A DNA stretch of 64,000 bases from Niveispirillum sp048066115 (GCF_048066115.1 NZ_JBLTYX010000001.1:744001-808000); one strand, 5' to 3'; numbered from the stretch's first letter, positions 35,457-44,480 are shown. Notes: generated by a model from the letters alone, not told the origin. Made by a program: numbers and translations.

Positions 35457-35485
35457 TCATTATGTATGTTGGTGGATTGGGTCAA
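35457..35485 (-). promoter_or_regulatory. Candidate sigma70 promoter of the rhamnosidase operon
   Basis: On the minus strand TTGACC (35485-35480) and TAATGA (35462-35457) are separated by exactly 17 bases, giving a predicted 5' leader of about 110 bases before the TonB receptor ATG. This is a good match to the sigma70 consensus in an AT-rich part of a GC-rich window. Confidence 0.55.
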
Positions 35486-35564
35486 TGAATAATTTACATC
35501 GTTGTCAATATTGTTGGGCAATGGTACGCAAACCCCTGGGAAACAGCCACTGGAGGGATCGGCG

Positions 35565-36521
35565 ATGATCGGGATGCTGGGTGTGGGCATGGCGCTGGCC
35601 GGGGCCTGGACGGGCGGTCTGGTCGCCTTCAGCGGCCTGACGGCGCGGCGGGTGGAACGCGCGCTGCCGGCGCAGGGCAAGTTCCTGGAGGTGGATGGAC
35701 AGCGTCTGCATTATCTGGATGTCGGCAGCGGAACGCCCCTGGTGATGATCCATGGGCTGGGCGGACAGATGCGCCATTTCAGCCATGGTCTGCTGGCGCA
35801 CCTGACCGACCGTTACCGCGTGATCCTGGTGGACCGGCCGGGTTCCGGCCATTCCACACGGGCCCACGACGCCGATGCCAGCCCCGGTGCACAGGCGGCC
35901 GCCATTGCCGGCCTGATCAGGGCGCTGGGCCTGGATCGGCCGCTGGTGGTTGGCCATTCGCTGGGCGGGGCCGTGGCGCTGGCGCTGGCGCTCGACCATC
36001 CGGACTGCGCCGGGGCCCTGGCCCTCATCGCCCCCCTGACCCGTGCGCAGGACAGCGTGCCCCCCACCTTCAAGGGATTGATCATCCCGTCATCCACCAT
36101 GCGCTGGCTGATCTCCTGGACCCTGGCCACGCCCATGTCCATTCTTCACCGCGACCGCGTCCTGGGTGCGGTCTTCGGGCCCGACCCGGTGCCGGCCGAT
36201 TTCGCCCTGGCGGGCGGCGCCTTGCTGGGGTTGCGGCCCGTGGCCTTCCGCTCGGCCTCTGCCGACCTGATGGCCGCCGGTGCGGCGATGGCGGACCTGG
36301 AGGCACGGTATGGCGGCCTGCGCCTGCCGATCTCCATCCTCTATGGCCGCGATGACCGGGTGCTGGACTGGCGTCATCATGGCGAGACGGCACAGGCGCT
36401 GCTACCCGGCGCCACCCTCACCCTGACCGATGGCGGCCATATGCTGCCCTTGACCGCACCCGCCGCCACCGCCGCCTGGCTGGACCAATGCCAGGCCGGG
36501 ATATCCGCCCCCCACCCCTGA
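35565..36521 (+). CDS. Alpha/beta hydrolase
   Basis: This 318-residue hydrolase has an N-terminal hydrophobic segment (about 1-22) that probably anchors it. Its oxyanion strand is VMIHGLGG, the nucleophile elbow is VVGHSLGGA, the aspartate is in YGRDDRVL and the catalytic histidine in TDGGHMLPL. This is the proline iminopeptidase/epoxide hydrolase-like layout without a diagnostic subfamily motif. The ATG at 35565 is chosen because TGGAGGG lies 8 bases upstream. It stands alone between the divergent rhamnosidase operon and the GntR gene. The substrate is unknown. Confidence 0.85.
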   Translation: MIGMLGVGMALAGAWTGGLVAFSGLTARRVERALPAQGKFLEVDGQRLHYLDVGSGTPLVMIHGLGGQMRHFSHGLLAHLTDRYRVILVDRPGSGHSTRAHDADASPGAQAAAIAGLIRALGLDRPLVVGHSLGGAVALALALDHPDCAGALALIAPLTRAQDSVPPTFKGLIIPSSTMRWLISWTLATPMSILHRDRVLGAVFGPDPVPADFALAGGALLGLRPVAFRSASADLMAAGAAMADLEARYGGLRLPISILYGRDDRVLDWRHHGETAQALLPGATLTLTDGGHMLPLTAPAATAAWLDQCQAGISAPHP

Positions 36522-36576
36522 GAAGTGGACCTGCCGGTCGTGTCGCCGGTGGTCCAGCCGGGCCGATTCCAGGCCG

Positions 36577-36606
36577 TTGACTCCAGTGTCACATGTGTCA
36601 CATTAA
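36577..36606 (+). promoter_or_regulatory. Candidate promoter and operator of the ABC operon
   Basis: TTGACT (36577-36582) and CATTAA (36601-36606) are 18 bases apart. Between them is a perfect tandem repeat of GTGTCACAT (36586-36594 and 36595-36603) with the palindrome CACATGTG at its junction. The predicted start of transcription falls on or beside the GntR ATG at 36611, which has no ribosome site, so the mRNA may be leaderless. The repeat is the likely GntR operator. Confidence 0.45.
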
Positions 36607-36610
36607 TCGT

Positions 36611-37006
36611 ATGACACCTTTCCAGATCCAGTTCCAGCCGGGCCAGCCCATCGTCGATCAGGTCGTGTTCGCCGCGACCCGGGCGTTTGTCAGCGGCCAG
36701 ATCAGGCCGGGGGACGCCTTCCCGTCGGTACGTGCCCTGGCGGCCGACCTGCGCATCCATCCCAACACCGCGCACAAGGCGGTGCAGGCGCTGATCCGCG
36801 ACGGCTGGCTGGAGGTGCATCCCGGCATCGGCACCATCGTCGCCGACCGCGCCGTGCCGGGCAAGGACGGGCGGCAGCGGCTGCTGGATGACAAGGTCGA
36901 TCCGCTGGTGGTCGACGCCAGGAGCACCGGCCTTTCGCTGGAGGAGCTGCAGAATGCGATCGCCGAGCGATGGGCGGCATTGGACAAGACGGAGGTCGGC
37001 CGATGA
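36611..37006 (+). CDS. GntR-family regulator, YtrA type
   Basis: This short GntR protein of 131 residues has a winged helix at about 5-75 (IVDQVVFAATRAFVSGQIRPGDAFPSVRALAADLRIHPNTAHKAVQALIRDGWLEV). Only a brief C-terminal helical tail follows, the mark of the YtrA subfamily that controls ABC transporter operons. The ATG at 36611 is used; no Shine-Dalgarno sequence precedes it. Its stop overlaps the start of the ABC ATPase gene (ATGA), so it is the first gene of the operon and probably autoregulates it. Confidence 0.9.
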   Translation: MTPFQIQFQPGQPIVDQVVFAATRAFVSGQIRPGDAFPSVRALAADLRIHPNTAHKAVQALIRDGWLEVHPGIGTIVADRAVPGKDGRQRLLDDKVDPLVVDARSTGLSLEELQNAIAERWAALDKTEVGR

Positions 37007-37905
37007 TCGTGCAGACGAATTCCCTGTCACACCGGTTCGGCCGGCATCAGGTGGTCCGCGATGTCGACCTGCGCCTGCCCGAAGGTGCCGCGATGGTGCT
37101 GCTGGGCGCCAATGGTGCGGGCAAAACCACCCTGCTGCGGCTGTTGCTGAATATCCTGCGCCCGTCATCGGGCAGCGCGCATCTGTTCGGCCGTGACAGC
37201 CGACACCTGGGACCGGTTGATTTCCAGCGGATCGGCTATGCCGGGGAAAGCCAGATGCTGCCGGCACGCCTCACCGTGTTGGCCTTTTTCGACTATCTGC
37301 GCCCGCTTTACGATGGCTGGGACCGGGGACTGGAAGACCAACTGCGCCGCCGGTTCGATCTGGTTCCGGAACAGCGGATCGACCGTCTGTCCCATGGTGC
37401 GCGCATGAAGCTGAAACTGACCGCCGCACTGGCCTTCCGCCCAGCGCTGCTGATCCTTGACGAACCGCTGGGCGGGCTTGACCCGGACGTGCGCGATCAG
37501 GTTCTGGACGGGCTGGTCGACCGTGCCGGCGACACCACCATCCTGATGGCGACGCATGAGATCGCGGAGATCGAGCGGTTCGCCACCCACATCGCCTTCA
37601 TGGATGGCGGACGGCTGCTGTTCCAGGAGGAGACGGGCGACCTCGCCACGCGGATGCGCGATGTGCATGTCCAGTTGGATGCGGCCTGCGAAGTGCCACG
37701 CGACCCGCCGGAAAGCTGGCTGGCCCCCACCCTTTCCGGCCGCACATTCGGTTTCACTGACAGTCGCTTCGTGTCGGAGGCGGCGCTGCGGGACCAGTTG
37801 GCGGCAGGCGGCCTCAAGGTCGCCGGGCTGGACATCCGCCCGCTTTCGTTGCGGGAGATTACAGCCACATTGATGCGTGTACAGCGTGGGGAGGCACGGC
37901 CATGA
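37003..37905 (+). CDS. ABC transporter ATP-binding protein
   Basis: This 300-residue ATPase has Walker A GANGAGKT (35-42), signature LSHGARMK, Walker B ALLILDEP and the switch histidine in MATHE. Its C-terminal extension of about 80 residues is not part of the ATPase core. The start at 37003 overlaps the GntR stop, and its own stop overlaps the permease start. Together with the next gene it forms an export-type ABC unit of the YtrB/drug-efflux kind. Confidence 0.92.
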   Translation: MIVQTNSLSHRFGRHQVVRDVDLRLPEGAAMVLLGANGAGKTTLLRLLLNILRPSSGSAHLFGRDSRHLGPVDFQRIGYAGESQMLPARLTVLAFFDYLRPLYDGWDRGLEDQLRRRFDLVPEQRIDRLSHGARMKLKLTAALAFRPALLILDEPLGGLDPDVRDQVLDGLVDRAGDTTILMATHEIAEIERFATHIAFMDGGRLLFQEETGDLATRMRDVHVQLDAACEVPRDPPESWLAPTLSGRTFGFTDSRFVSEAALRDQLAAGGLKVAGLDIRPLSLREITATLMRVQRGEARP

Positions 37906-38606
37906 ACAGTCAATTCACCGCCATGCGTGCCGTCTTCATCAAGGATGTGCGGTTGCTCTGGCCGTTCATCCTGCTCTGCACATCGTTGTTCCTGGCGCGC
38001 GCCTTGCTGCCCGGGGAGAGCGGCCAACTCGCCGGGACATTGTCAACAATAGCGAACCTGATCCTGATCGTCGCGGTCATCCACCTCGACGCGCCGTCCA
38101 GCCTGCATCTGGACTGGCTGACGCGACCCATTGCGCCCACGGCCCTGTTGGCGGAGAAGCTGGCTTTCCTGTTGATTGCCCTGTTGCTGCCGTCCATGGC
38201 GGGCGGGCTCGTGCACGGCCTGGCCATGGATATCCCGCCCGCCATGATACTGCCTTCTTCCTCCACAGCTGTTTTCATGACACTGGTTCCGGCACTGCCG
38301 GTCATGGCCGCTGCCGCCTTGACGACGCGGCTCATCAGCACCGCCGTCCTGTTCTTGGGCGCTGCCGCAGTCAATGCGGTCGTCCTGTCCGTGGCCCTGC
38401 CCTTCATGGGTCATGCCGCCGATTCCATGGATGAAGAAGCCATCCAGCACATGACCCACACCCTGGCCATCCTGGCCATCGCGGGAAGCACCCTGGTCCT
38501 CTGGCTGCAATATGTGCCGCGACGAACCCGCGCTGCGCGGGTCGCCTTCGGGGGCACCGCGCTGATGGCGATACTCGTCCAGATAGGCTTCGCCTCCTCA
38601 CTCTGA
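37902..38606 (+). CDS. ABC transporter membrane protein
   Basis: This 234-residue protein has about six hydrophobic segments (roughly 20-36, 45-62, 85-105, 115-135, 140-165 and 190-230) and no other domain. Position directly after an ABC ATPase (four-base overlap) makes it the permease partner. The sequence gives no substrate hint. Confidence 0.8.
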   Translation: MNSQFTAMRAVFIKDVRLLWPFILLCTSLFLARALLPGESGQLAGTLSTIANLILIVAVIHLDAPSSLHLDWLTRPIAPTALLAEKLAFLLIALLLPSMAGGLVHGLAMDIPPAMILPSSSTAVFMTLVPALPVMAAAALTTRLISTAVLFLGAAAVNAVVLSVALPFMGHAADSMDEEAIQHMTHTLAILAIAGSTLVLWLQYVPRRTRAARVAFGGTALMAILVQIGFASSL

Positions 38607-38627
38607 CCCCCAGAACGGAACGATCCC

Positions 38628-39500
38628 ATGCTTAGCATCACGGGTCTGACCAAGACCTATGCCGGAGGCGTGCGTGCGCTCGATGGCATCGACATCGAAA
38701 TCCCGAAGGGCCTGTTCGGCCTGCTAGGCCCCAACGGCGCCGGCAAGTCCACGCTGATGCGCACCATCGCCACCTTGCAGGATGCCGATGCCGGCACGAT
38801 CCGGTTCGACGGGATCGACATTGTCAGGGACCGCATGGCCCTGCAGCGCCGCCTGGGCTATCTGCCCCAGGAATTCGGCACCTATCCCCGCGTATCGGCG
38901 CAGGAGATGCTCCGCCATTTCGCCGCCCTGAAGGGCATTCACGGCGCCGGCAACCGGGCCGCCGTCGATGAATTGCTGGTCCGCACCAATCTCTGGGATG
39001 CGCGGACGCGTAGCGTCGATACCTTTTCCGGCGGCATGCGCCAGCGGTTCGGCATCGCCCAGGCGCTGCTGGGCGATCCGGACCTGCTGATCGTGGATGA
39101 GCCGACGGCCGGGCTGGACCCGGTCGAACGCCGCCGCTTCCAGAACCTGCTGTCGGCGGTGGGGGAGGATGTGGTGGTCATCCTGTCCACGCATATCGTG
39201 GAAGATGTGGCGGCCCTCTGCCCCCGCGTCGCCATCATGGCCGCCGGCCGCATCCTGAAACAGGGCGATCCGCACGACCTGGCGGCGGAACTCCAGGGGC
39301 GTCTGTGGAGCGGCATGGTCGACAAGGGTGCGGTGGCAGCACCTCCGCAGATCATCTCCACGCGCCGGCTGGCCGGACGGACGGAGATGCGCATCCTGGC
39401 CGAACAGTCGCCGCCGGGCTTCACCGCGGCGGTGCCGACATTGGAGGATGTCTATTTCCAGACGCTGATCGACCATGGCATCGACATCCAGGCGGAGTAG
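38628..39500 (+). CDS. ABC transporter ATP-binding protein (second)
   Basis: This 290-residue ABC-2-type ATPase has Walker A GPNGAGKS (34-41), Q-loop YLPQEFGTYP, signature FSGGMRQR, Walker B LLIVDEPTAGLDP and a switch histidine in LSTHIVED. A regulatory C-terminal part ends with TLEDVYFQTL. It is followed 4 bases later by the large permease-peptidase fusion, its evident partner. It differs clearly from the first ATPase of the operon, so two ABC units are encoded. Confidence 0.92.
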   Translation: MLSITGLTKTYAGGVRALDGIDIEIPKGLFGLLGPNGAGKSTLMRTIATLQDADAGTIRFDGIDIVRDRMALQRRLGYLPQEFGTYPRVSAQEMLRHFAALKGIHGAGNRAAVDELLVRTNLWDARTRSVDTFSGGMRQRFGIAQALLGDPDLLIVDEPTAGLDPVERRRFQNLLSAVGEDVVVILSTHIVEDVAALCPRVAIMAAGRILKQGDPHDLAAELQGRLWSGMVDKGAVAAPPQIISTRRLAGRTEMRILAEQSPPGFTAAVPTLEDVYFQTLIDHGIDIQAE

Positions 39501-39504
39501 GCCC

Positions 39505-42500
39505 ATGCGCGCCTTTCTTGAAACCTTCCGCTTCGAAGCACGGGTCCAGGCACGCTCCGCCCTGTTCGCGGCCCTGGTCGTCATCACCGCCTTCATCCAT
39601 TTCTGCGCGGCCCGTAAATGGGGGATCGATATCGGCCTAGGGGCGGCGAAGGATGCGGCCGGTCTGGAATATAATTCGGCGCTTTCCATCATCCAGAACG
39701 CGCTGATCCTGAGCTTGTTCTCCGCCTTTCCTTCCATCGCCCTGGTCGCAGGTGCCGTGACGCGGGATGGCGAGCGCCGGACCGCACCGCTTTTCCATAC
39801 AAAGCCCATCCATCCCGCCACCTATGCCTGCGGCCGCTTCGCGGGCGGCATGGCGCTGGCGCTGCTCACGGTCCTGGCGGGCCTGTCGGGTGCGCTGGCC
39901 GGCCTGGCGTTGCCGGGTGTGGATACCATGCACCTCCTGCCCTTCTCCGCCGCCCCGTTCCTTTACGCGCTATTCGCCATCGCCATTCCCAACATGCTGA
40001 TCACCGGCGCGCTGGCCTGTGCGGCGGCCTTGGCCGCGCGGTCGATCGCGGCCGCCTATTGCGTGGCCCTGGCCCTGCCGCTGATCCCGGTCATGGCCAT
40101 GCCCCATCTTGGACAGGGCGGGGGGTGGCTGGGGCTGATCGATCCGTTCGGTGCCGTTTCCGTCATGGATGTCACCCGCTTCTGGTCGCGACAGGAACTG
40201 GTCACCCGGCTTCCGGGGGATGATTTCTGGCTGAACCGGCTGCTATGGCTGGCTCTGGCCGGGAGCGTCCTGGCAGCGGCGGTTTGGCGTTTCCGCTTCC
40301 AGCTGGACGGGCGGCACCGCCGGCGGGCCGTCATTCCCCGGCGCATGGCGCCACCGGCGATGCAAGGGCTACCCATCGTCCGGCGTTTCGATGCCGCCGG
40401 AACCTGGTCGCAGTTCCTGTCGCAGCTGCGCATGGATATGCGCGCGATCTGGTGGTCGGCCCCTTTCCATGCGGTGGCGCTGCTGGTCATCGCGGGCTGC
40501 GTCGATGCGTTCGAAACACGCGCCGCCTTCGCCTACAACACGCCCCAGTTACCTTTGACCAGCCGTCTGGTCGGGGTGTTGGATGTCGGCCTGGCCCTGC
40601 AGATGATCCTGGCCATCGCCTATTATGCCGGCGCGTTGACGCATCGCGCACGCCAGGCCCGGGTCGCGGACATCATCGACGCCTCACCCGTGCGCAGCTT
40701 CAACCCGGTATTCGCCCAGCTGGCGGCCCTGGTCCTGATGGTCACCGCCCTGCTGGCCCTGGCGATCGGCACCTTCATGGTGCTGCAACTGGCGCAGGGG
40801 TTCGATGATCTGGAACCGGGCCTCTATCTGCGCGGCCTGTTCATCTATGGCTTCAACCATTATGCGCTGATCGTGCCGGCGCTGCTGGTCCACCTGCTGG
40901 TGCCCAACCGCTGGCTGGGGATGCTGCTGTTCCTGCTGACGGTGGTGGCGGGCTTTTCCCTGCGCCCCCTGGGGCTGGAGGACATTCTCTACAATCCGCG
41001 GCTGGCATCCCCGCCCTATTCGGACATGAACGGGTTCGGGCATTTCAGCGGTCGGCATGTCTGGCTGATGATCTATTGGACCGCGATCATGGCGTTGCTG
41101 GCACTTGTCGCGGTGATGGCCGCCCCGCGCGGACATCAAAGCACGCCGTTCCACGATGCCAGGGCACGGCTGACGCCGCCCCTGCGGCTGGCGGCGATCC
41201 TGGCCGTGACGGGTACCGCCGCCAGCGGTGGCTGGATCTTTTACAACACCCACATCCGCAACGCCTATGTGACCAGTGCCGACCTTGAGGCCCGCGCCGC
41301 CGAGTATGAGCGCCGGTACCAGCAATATGCCGACCTGCGGTCACCAGCCGTGGCGGCCATGGATGTCGCGGTGGATTTCTTCCCCGCCGAGCGAAGGGTG
41401 GAAAGCCGGGGAACATTGCATCTCCAGAACCGGTCGGCGGAACCGGTATCCGACCTGTTCTTCACCCTCAACCCGGCACTGAGGGTGGAGTTGCTGGAAT
41501 TGGACGGCGCGCAACTGGTCGAAAGCGACCAGATACTGGGCGTCCGGCGCTATCGGTTAGCCGCCCCCCTTGCCGCCAGTGCCACGGTTGCCGGCAGATG
41601 GCATTTCTCCTGGCGCAACGACGGCTTCACCAACGCGGCCTCCGACAATGCCATCGCCGGGAATGGCAGCAATATCGAAGGCGGGGATATCCTGCCGATG
41701 CCGGGATACCGGGCCGGGCGCGCGCTTGACGACCCCGATGCCCGCCGCCGCCAGGGCCTGCCACCGGCGCGGCCGCTGCCCGCGCTTGATGATCCGGCGG
41801 TCCGCAACGACCTGACGGACCCGTTCGCGCCCGTCCGTTTCCGCGCCGTGCTGGGCACGTCCGGGGATCAGACGGCACTGACGTCGGGCAGGCTGACAGG
41901 GGAATGGGCCGCTGGCGGCCGCCGCTATTTCCGGTACGAGGGTACTTTCCCCCTCTATCTGGCCTTCGCCTCGGCCCGATACCAGGTGATGCGCGAGGTC
42001 GTGGATGGGGTGACGCTGGAACTGTTCCATGACCGGGGGCATGGTGCATCGGCCCGCACCATCATGGACACGATGAAGCACGGCCTGGACTATTACAGCC
42101 GGGAATACGCCCCCTACTTCCTGGATAATTTCAAGATATTCGAATATCCGCGCTATTCCACCCGTGTCCATGCCATGGCGGGTGCCGTCTCCTACAACGA
42201 GGCCGCCGGCTTCACCCTGGCCTTCCAGCCCGGCCAGACCGACATCGTCACCGCCCATGAGCTTGCCCATATGTGGTGGGGTGGGCAGGTCCGCAGCCCC
42301 CGCCTCGAAGGTCAGCAGGTCATCAATGAAGGGCTGGCCACCTTTGCCTCCTTCATGCTGATCGAACATATGCAGGGACGCGAGGCCGCCCTGCCCTATG
42401 TCGCCGTCACGCGCGACCAGTATCTGGACGCCTATAGCCGCGTGGTGCCGCTGGCCCGGCCCGTGATCCGGGCGCAATCCACCCTGGACGCCTATGGCAA

Positions 42501-43008
42501 GGCCAGCCTGGCGCTCTACACGCTGCACGATGTCATCGGGGCGGCAGCCGTGAACGGCGCCCTGCGCGGCTTCCTGGCCAAATACGGCAACCGCCCGCCA
42601 CCCTTCCCGACGACGCGGGAACTGGTCGCCGAACTGCGGGCCGCCGCTGGTCCCGACTACCAGCCGCTGATCACCGACCTGTTCGAGAAGACAACCTTCT
42701 ACGACATCGCAGTGACCGCAGCCGAAAGCCACAGGGTGGCCGAAGGTTACGAGGTGACGATCAATGTGGCGGGACGCAAGATCCATGCGGATGACGAGGG
42801 GCTGGAAACCGATGCGCCCCTGCACGCACCCTTCGACATCACGGTCTATGACAAGGATGCCCGACCCTTGCTCACGGGCAAGCATTGGCTGACCACCGGC
42901 GAACAGGTGATCAGGCTGCAGGTCAAGGCACGCCCCGGCCGCATCGCGGTCGACCCCGACGGCATGATGCTCGACCGCAACCCGTCCGACAATGCGCGGG
43001 ACCTGTGA
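39505..43008 (+). CDS. ABC permease fused to an M1-family metallopeptidase
   Basis: This 1167-residue fusion has two sets of hydrophobic segments in its first half (about 20-260 and 310-570), as in an ABC-2 permease. A further membrane segment (about 555-580) leads into an extracytoplasmic M1 peptidase-like domain. The zinc site is intact: H918-E-L-A-H922 with a glutamate at 942 in INEGLA. Nineteen residues separate the second histidine from that glutamate, one more than in classical M1 aminopeptidases. Permease/M1 fusions are known in several proteobacteria but their substrates are not established. I used the ATG at 39505, 4 bases after the ATPase stop. Confidence 0.88.
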   Translation: MRAFLETFRFEARVQARSALFAALVVITAFIHFCAARKWGIDIGLGAAKDAAGLEYNSALSIIQNALILSLFSAFPSIALVAGAVTRDGERRTAPLFHTKPIHPATYACGRFAGGMALALLTVLAGLSGALAGLALPGVDTMHLLPFSAAPFLYALFAIAIPNMLITGALACAAALAARSIAAAYCVALALPLIPVMAMPHLGQGGGWLGLIDPFGAVSVMDVTRFWSRQELVTRLPGDDFWLNRLLWLALAGSVLAAAVWRFRFQLDGRHRRRAVIPRRMAPPAMQGLPIVRRFDAAGTWSQFLSQLRMDMRAIWWSAPFHAVALLVIAGCVDAFETRAAFAYNTPQLPLTSRLVGVLDVGLALQMILAIAYYAGALTHRARQARVADIIDASPVRSFNPVFAQLAALVLMVTALLALAIGTFMVLQLAQGFDDLEPGLYLRGLFIYGFNHYALIVPALLVHLLVPNRWLGMLLFLLTVVAGFSLRPLGLEDILYNPRLASPPYSDMNGFGHFSGRHVWLMIYWTAIMALLALVAVMAAPRGHQSTPFHDARARLTPPLRLAAILAVTGTAASGGWIFYNTHIRNAYVTSADLEARAAEYERRYQQYADLRSPAVAAMDVAVDFFPAERRVESRGTLHLQNRSAEPVSDLFFTLNPALRVELLELDGAQLVESDQILGVRRYRLAAPLAASATVAGRWHFSWRNDGFTNAASDNAIAGNGSNIEGGDILPMPGYRAGRALDDPDARRRQGLPPARPLPALDDPAVRNDLTDPFAPVRFRAVLGTSGDQTALTSGRLTGEWAAGGRRYFRYEGTFPLYLAFASARYQVMREVVDGVTLELFHDRGHGASARTIMDTMKHGLDYYSREYAPYFLDNFKIFEYPRYSTRVHAMAGAVSYNEAAGFTLAFQPGQTDIVTAHELAHMWWGGQVRSPRLEGQQVINEGLATFASFMLIEHMQGREAALPYVAVTRDQYLDAYSRVVPLARPVIRAQSTLDAYGKASLALYTLHDVIGAAAVNGALRGFLAKYGNRPPPFPTTRELVAELRAAAGPDYQPLITDLFEKTTFYDIAVTAAESHRVAEGYEVTINVAGRKIHADDEGLETDAPLHAPFDITVYDKDARPLLTGKHWLTTGEQVIRLQVKARPGRIAVDPDGMMLDRNPSDNARDL

Positions 43009-43086
43009 CGAATGGGTGGGAGGCAGCGCCGGACGCGCCGTTGCCCCGCCCCAGGTATCGAAGACCAGCAGGGTGGTCGGGCTTGT

Positions 43087-43158
43087 GTGCATGAGGTGAA
43101 CCTGTTCGCCCTCAACGCCAAATATGCCGACATGATCGGATTGGCGGAGGTGGCGCCA
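43087..43158 (+). pseudogene. Remnant of an isochorismatase-family cysteine hydrolase
   Basis: In one frame this stretch reads VHEVNLFALNAKYADMIGLAEV, nearly the same as VHEANLFDLNAKYADVIGLDEA at the C-terminus of the intact hydrolase at 56987-57616. The DNA also matches closely. The rest of the gene, including the catalytic Asp, Lys and Cys, is missing, and no ribosome site or full frame surrounds it. It is the degraded 3' end of a paralogue, suggesting a past deletion or rearrangement between the ABC operon and the MFS gene. Confidence 0.75.
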
Positions 43159-43199
43159 GCGCATTGGCCAGGCCCTTCAGGGCCGTCGTTCCCGTGCGC

Positions 43200-44438
43200 T
43201 CATGCGGCATCATCCTCGGGCAGGCTGTCGGGGCTGGGATAACGCCCCATGGTCAGCAGCAGCGCCGCCCCGGCCAGTAGGGCCGCCGATCCATAGATCA
43301 GGCCCAGATCATAGCTGCCGGTATTGACGAAGATGCGGCCGAAGATGAAGGGACCGAAGCCCGCCCCCAGCGCGAAAAACCCGTACATGGTGCCGTAGAT
43401 GGCGCCATAGGCCCGCATGCCGTAATAGCGGCTGACCAGGAAGGCCAGGATGTCATATTCCACGCCCGCCGCGAAGCCGATCAGCAGCACGGCCCCCATG
43501 GAGGATGCGGGCGTCACCCCGTCGCCGGTCAGCAGCAGACAGGCACCGGCCGGCAATGCCAGCAGCACGAACGCCACGCCCGGCGCCCAGAACCGGTCGA
43601 TCAGCCAGCCGCCCAGCAACCGCCCGGCAATGACCGAGGGGCCGATCAGGCTGGCGATCTGCACGGCCTGCTGCACATCCATGCCCTTGGTGCCCAGGAT
43701 TTTTTCCAGGTTGGGAATGGGTCCGCCTACGGCAAACGAGATGGGCACGAAGGCGATGGCCAGCACCCAGAACCGGTAGGTGCCCAACGCCTGACGCAGG
43801 GTGAAGCCGCGATGCGCCTGACGGGCCGGCGCTTCCGTCACACCCTTGTCCGTGACATCGCGGAACAGGAAAAAGGCGGTGGGCAGCGACAGCAACAGGG
43901 GCAGCAGCGCCAGCCCGACATAGGCCAGGCGCCAGCCCACCTCCCCGATCAGGAAATTGGCGTAAAGCTTGGCGGCCGCCCCGAACAGGCCCGTGCCCAG
44001 CAGCGACAGGCCCAGGGCCAGCCCGCGATGGGTGTTGAACCAGTTATTGACCGCCCGCGTCCAGGTGATGGGCAAGGTGCCGGAACCGAGTGCGGCCAGC
44101 AGCATCCAGTTGATGTAGAACAGGGTCAGCGACCCGTTGGATAGCGCGAACCCGGCCAGCGTCACCCCGAACAGGGCCACGGAGATCAGCACCACCCGGC
44201 GCACACCGAACCGGTCGGCGGCCATGCCGGCCAGCGGCCCCATGACCATGGCGCCCAGGGTCATGATCACCAGGGCCAGCATGATCTGGTCCACACCCCA
44301 GCCGAATTCCGCCGTCAGCGGCGCCACGAACACGCCCGTCGTGTAGAAGGGAATGGGCGACAGCCCCGTCCCGATCCCCAGCGCGGAGGCGGCGACCACC
44401 TTCCATCCCTGCCTGAACTCCGACCGATCGACCGACAT
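43200..44438 (-). CDS. MFS transporter
   Basis: This 412-residue carrier has about twelve hydrophobic segments, starting from the ATG at 44438 (MSVDRSEFRQG) with GGGGGCGC just before it. The loop motif GMAADRFGVRRV follows the second helix. General form resembles monocarboxylate/oxalate-formate antiporter-like members. It is divergent from the GntR-crotonase genes and likely takes up the substrate of that pathway, probably an organic acid; this is inferred from neighbours. Confidence 0.88.
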   Translation of the reverse strand: MSVDRSEFRQGWKVVAASALGIGTGLSPIPFYTTGVFVAPLTAEFGWGVDQIMLALVIMTLGAMVMGPLAGMAADRFGVRRVVLISVALFGVTLAGFALSNGSLTLFYINWMLLAALGSGTLPITWTRAVNNWFNTHRGLALGLSLLGTGLFGAAAKLYANFLIGEVGWRLAYVGLALLPLLLSLPTAFFLFRDVTDKGVTEAPARQAHRGFTLRQALGTYRFWVLAIAFVPISFAVGGPIPNLEKILGTKGMDVQQAVQIASLIGPSVIAGRLLGGWLIDRFWAPGVAFVLLALPAGACLLLTGDGVTPASSMGAVLLIGFAAGVEYDILAFLVSRYYGMRAYGAIYGTMYGFFALGAGFGPFIFGRIFVNTGSYDLGLIYGSAALLAGAALLLTMGRYPSPDSLPEDDAA

Positions 44439-44457
44439 CTGCGCCCCCGGGTCAAAA

Positions 44458-44480
44458 TGATATAATGATAGGTCATTATC
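44458..44480. promoter_or_regulatory. AT-rich palindrome upstream of the MFS gene
   Basis: TAATGA-TAGG-TCATTA (44463-44478) is a perfect inverted repeat, extended by TGATA and TATCA with one unpaired base. It lies about 25 bases from the MFS start in the only AT-rich part of this gap. It is a plausible operator for one of the two GntR regulators nearby. Confidence 0.45.

Noticed and set aside
35503..35508. Second TTGACA-like -35 (minus strand) upstream of the rhamnosidase operon
   Set aside because: No acceptable -10 lies 16-18 bases away, unlike the TTGACC/TAATGA pair next to it.
43012..43242. 76-codon frame as an intact gene
   Set aside because: Only the middle part has similarity (to a hydrolase C-terminus), the start has no ribosome site, and the end runs into the MFS gene antisense; treated as a remnant.
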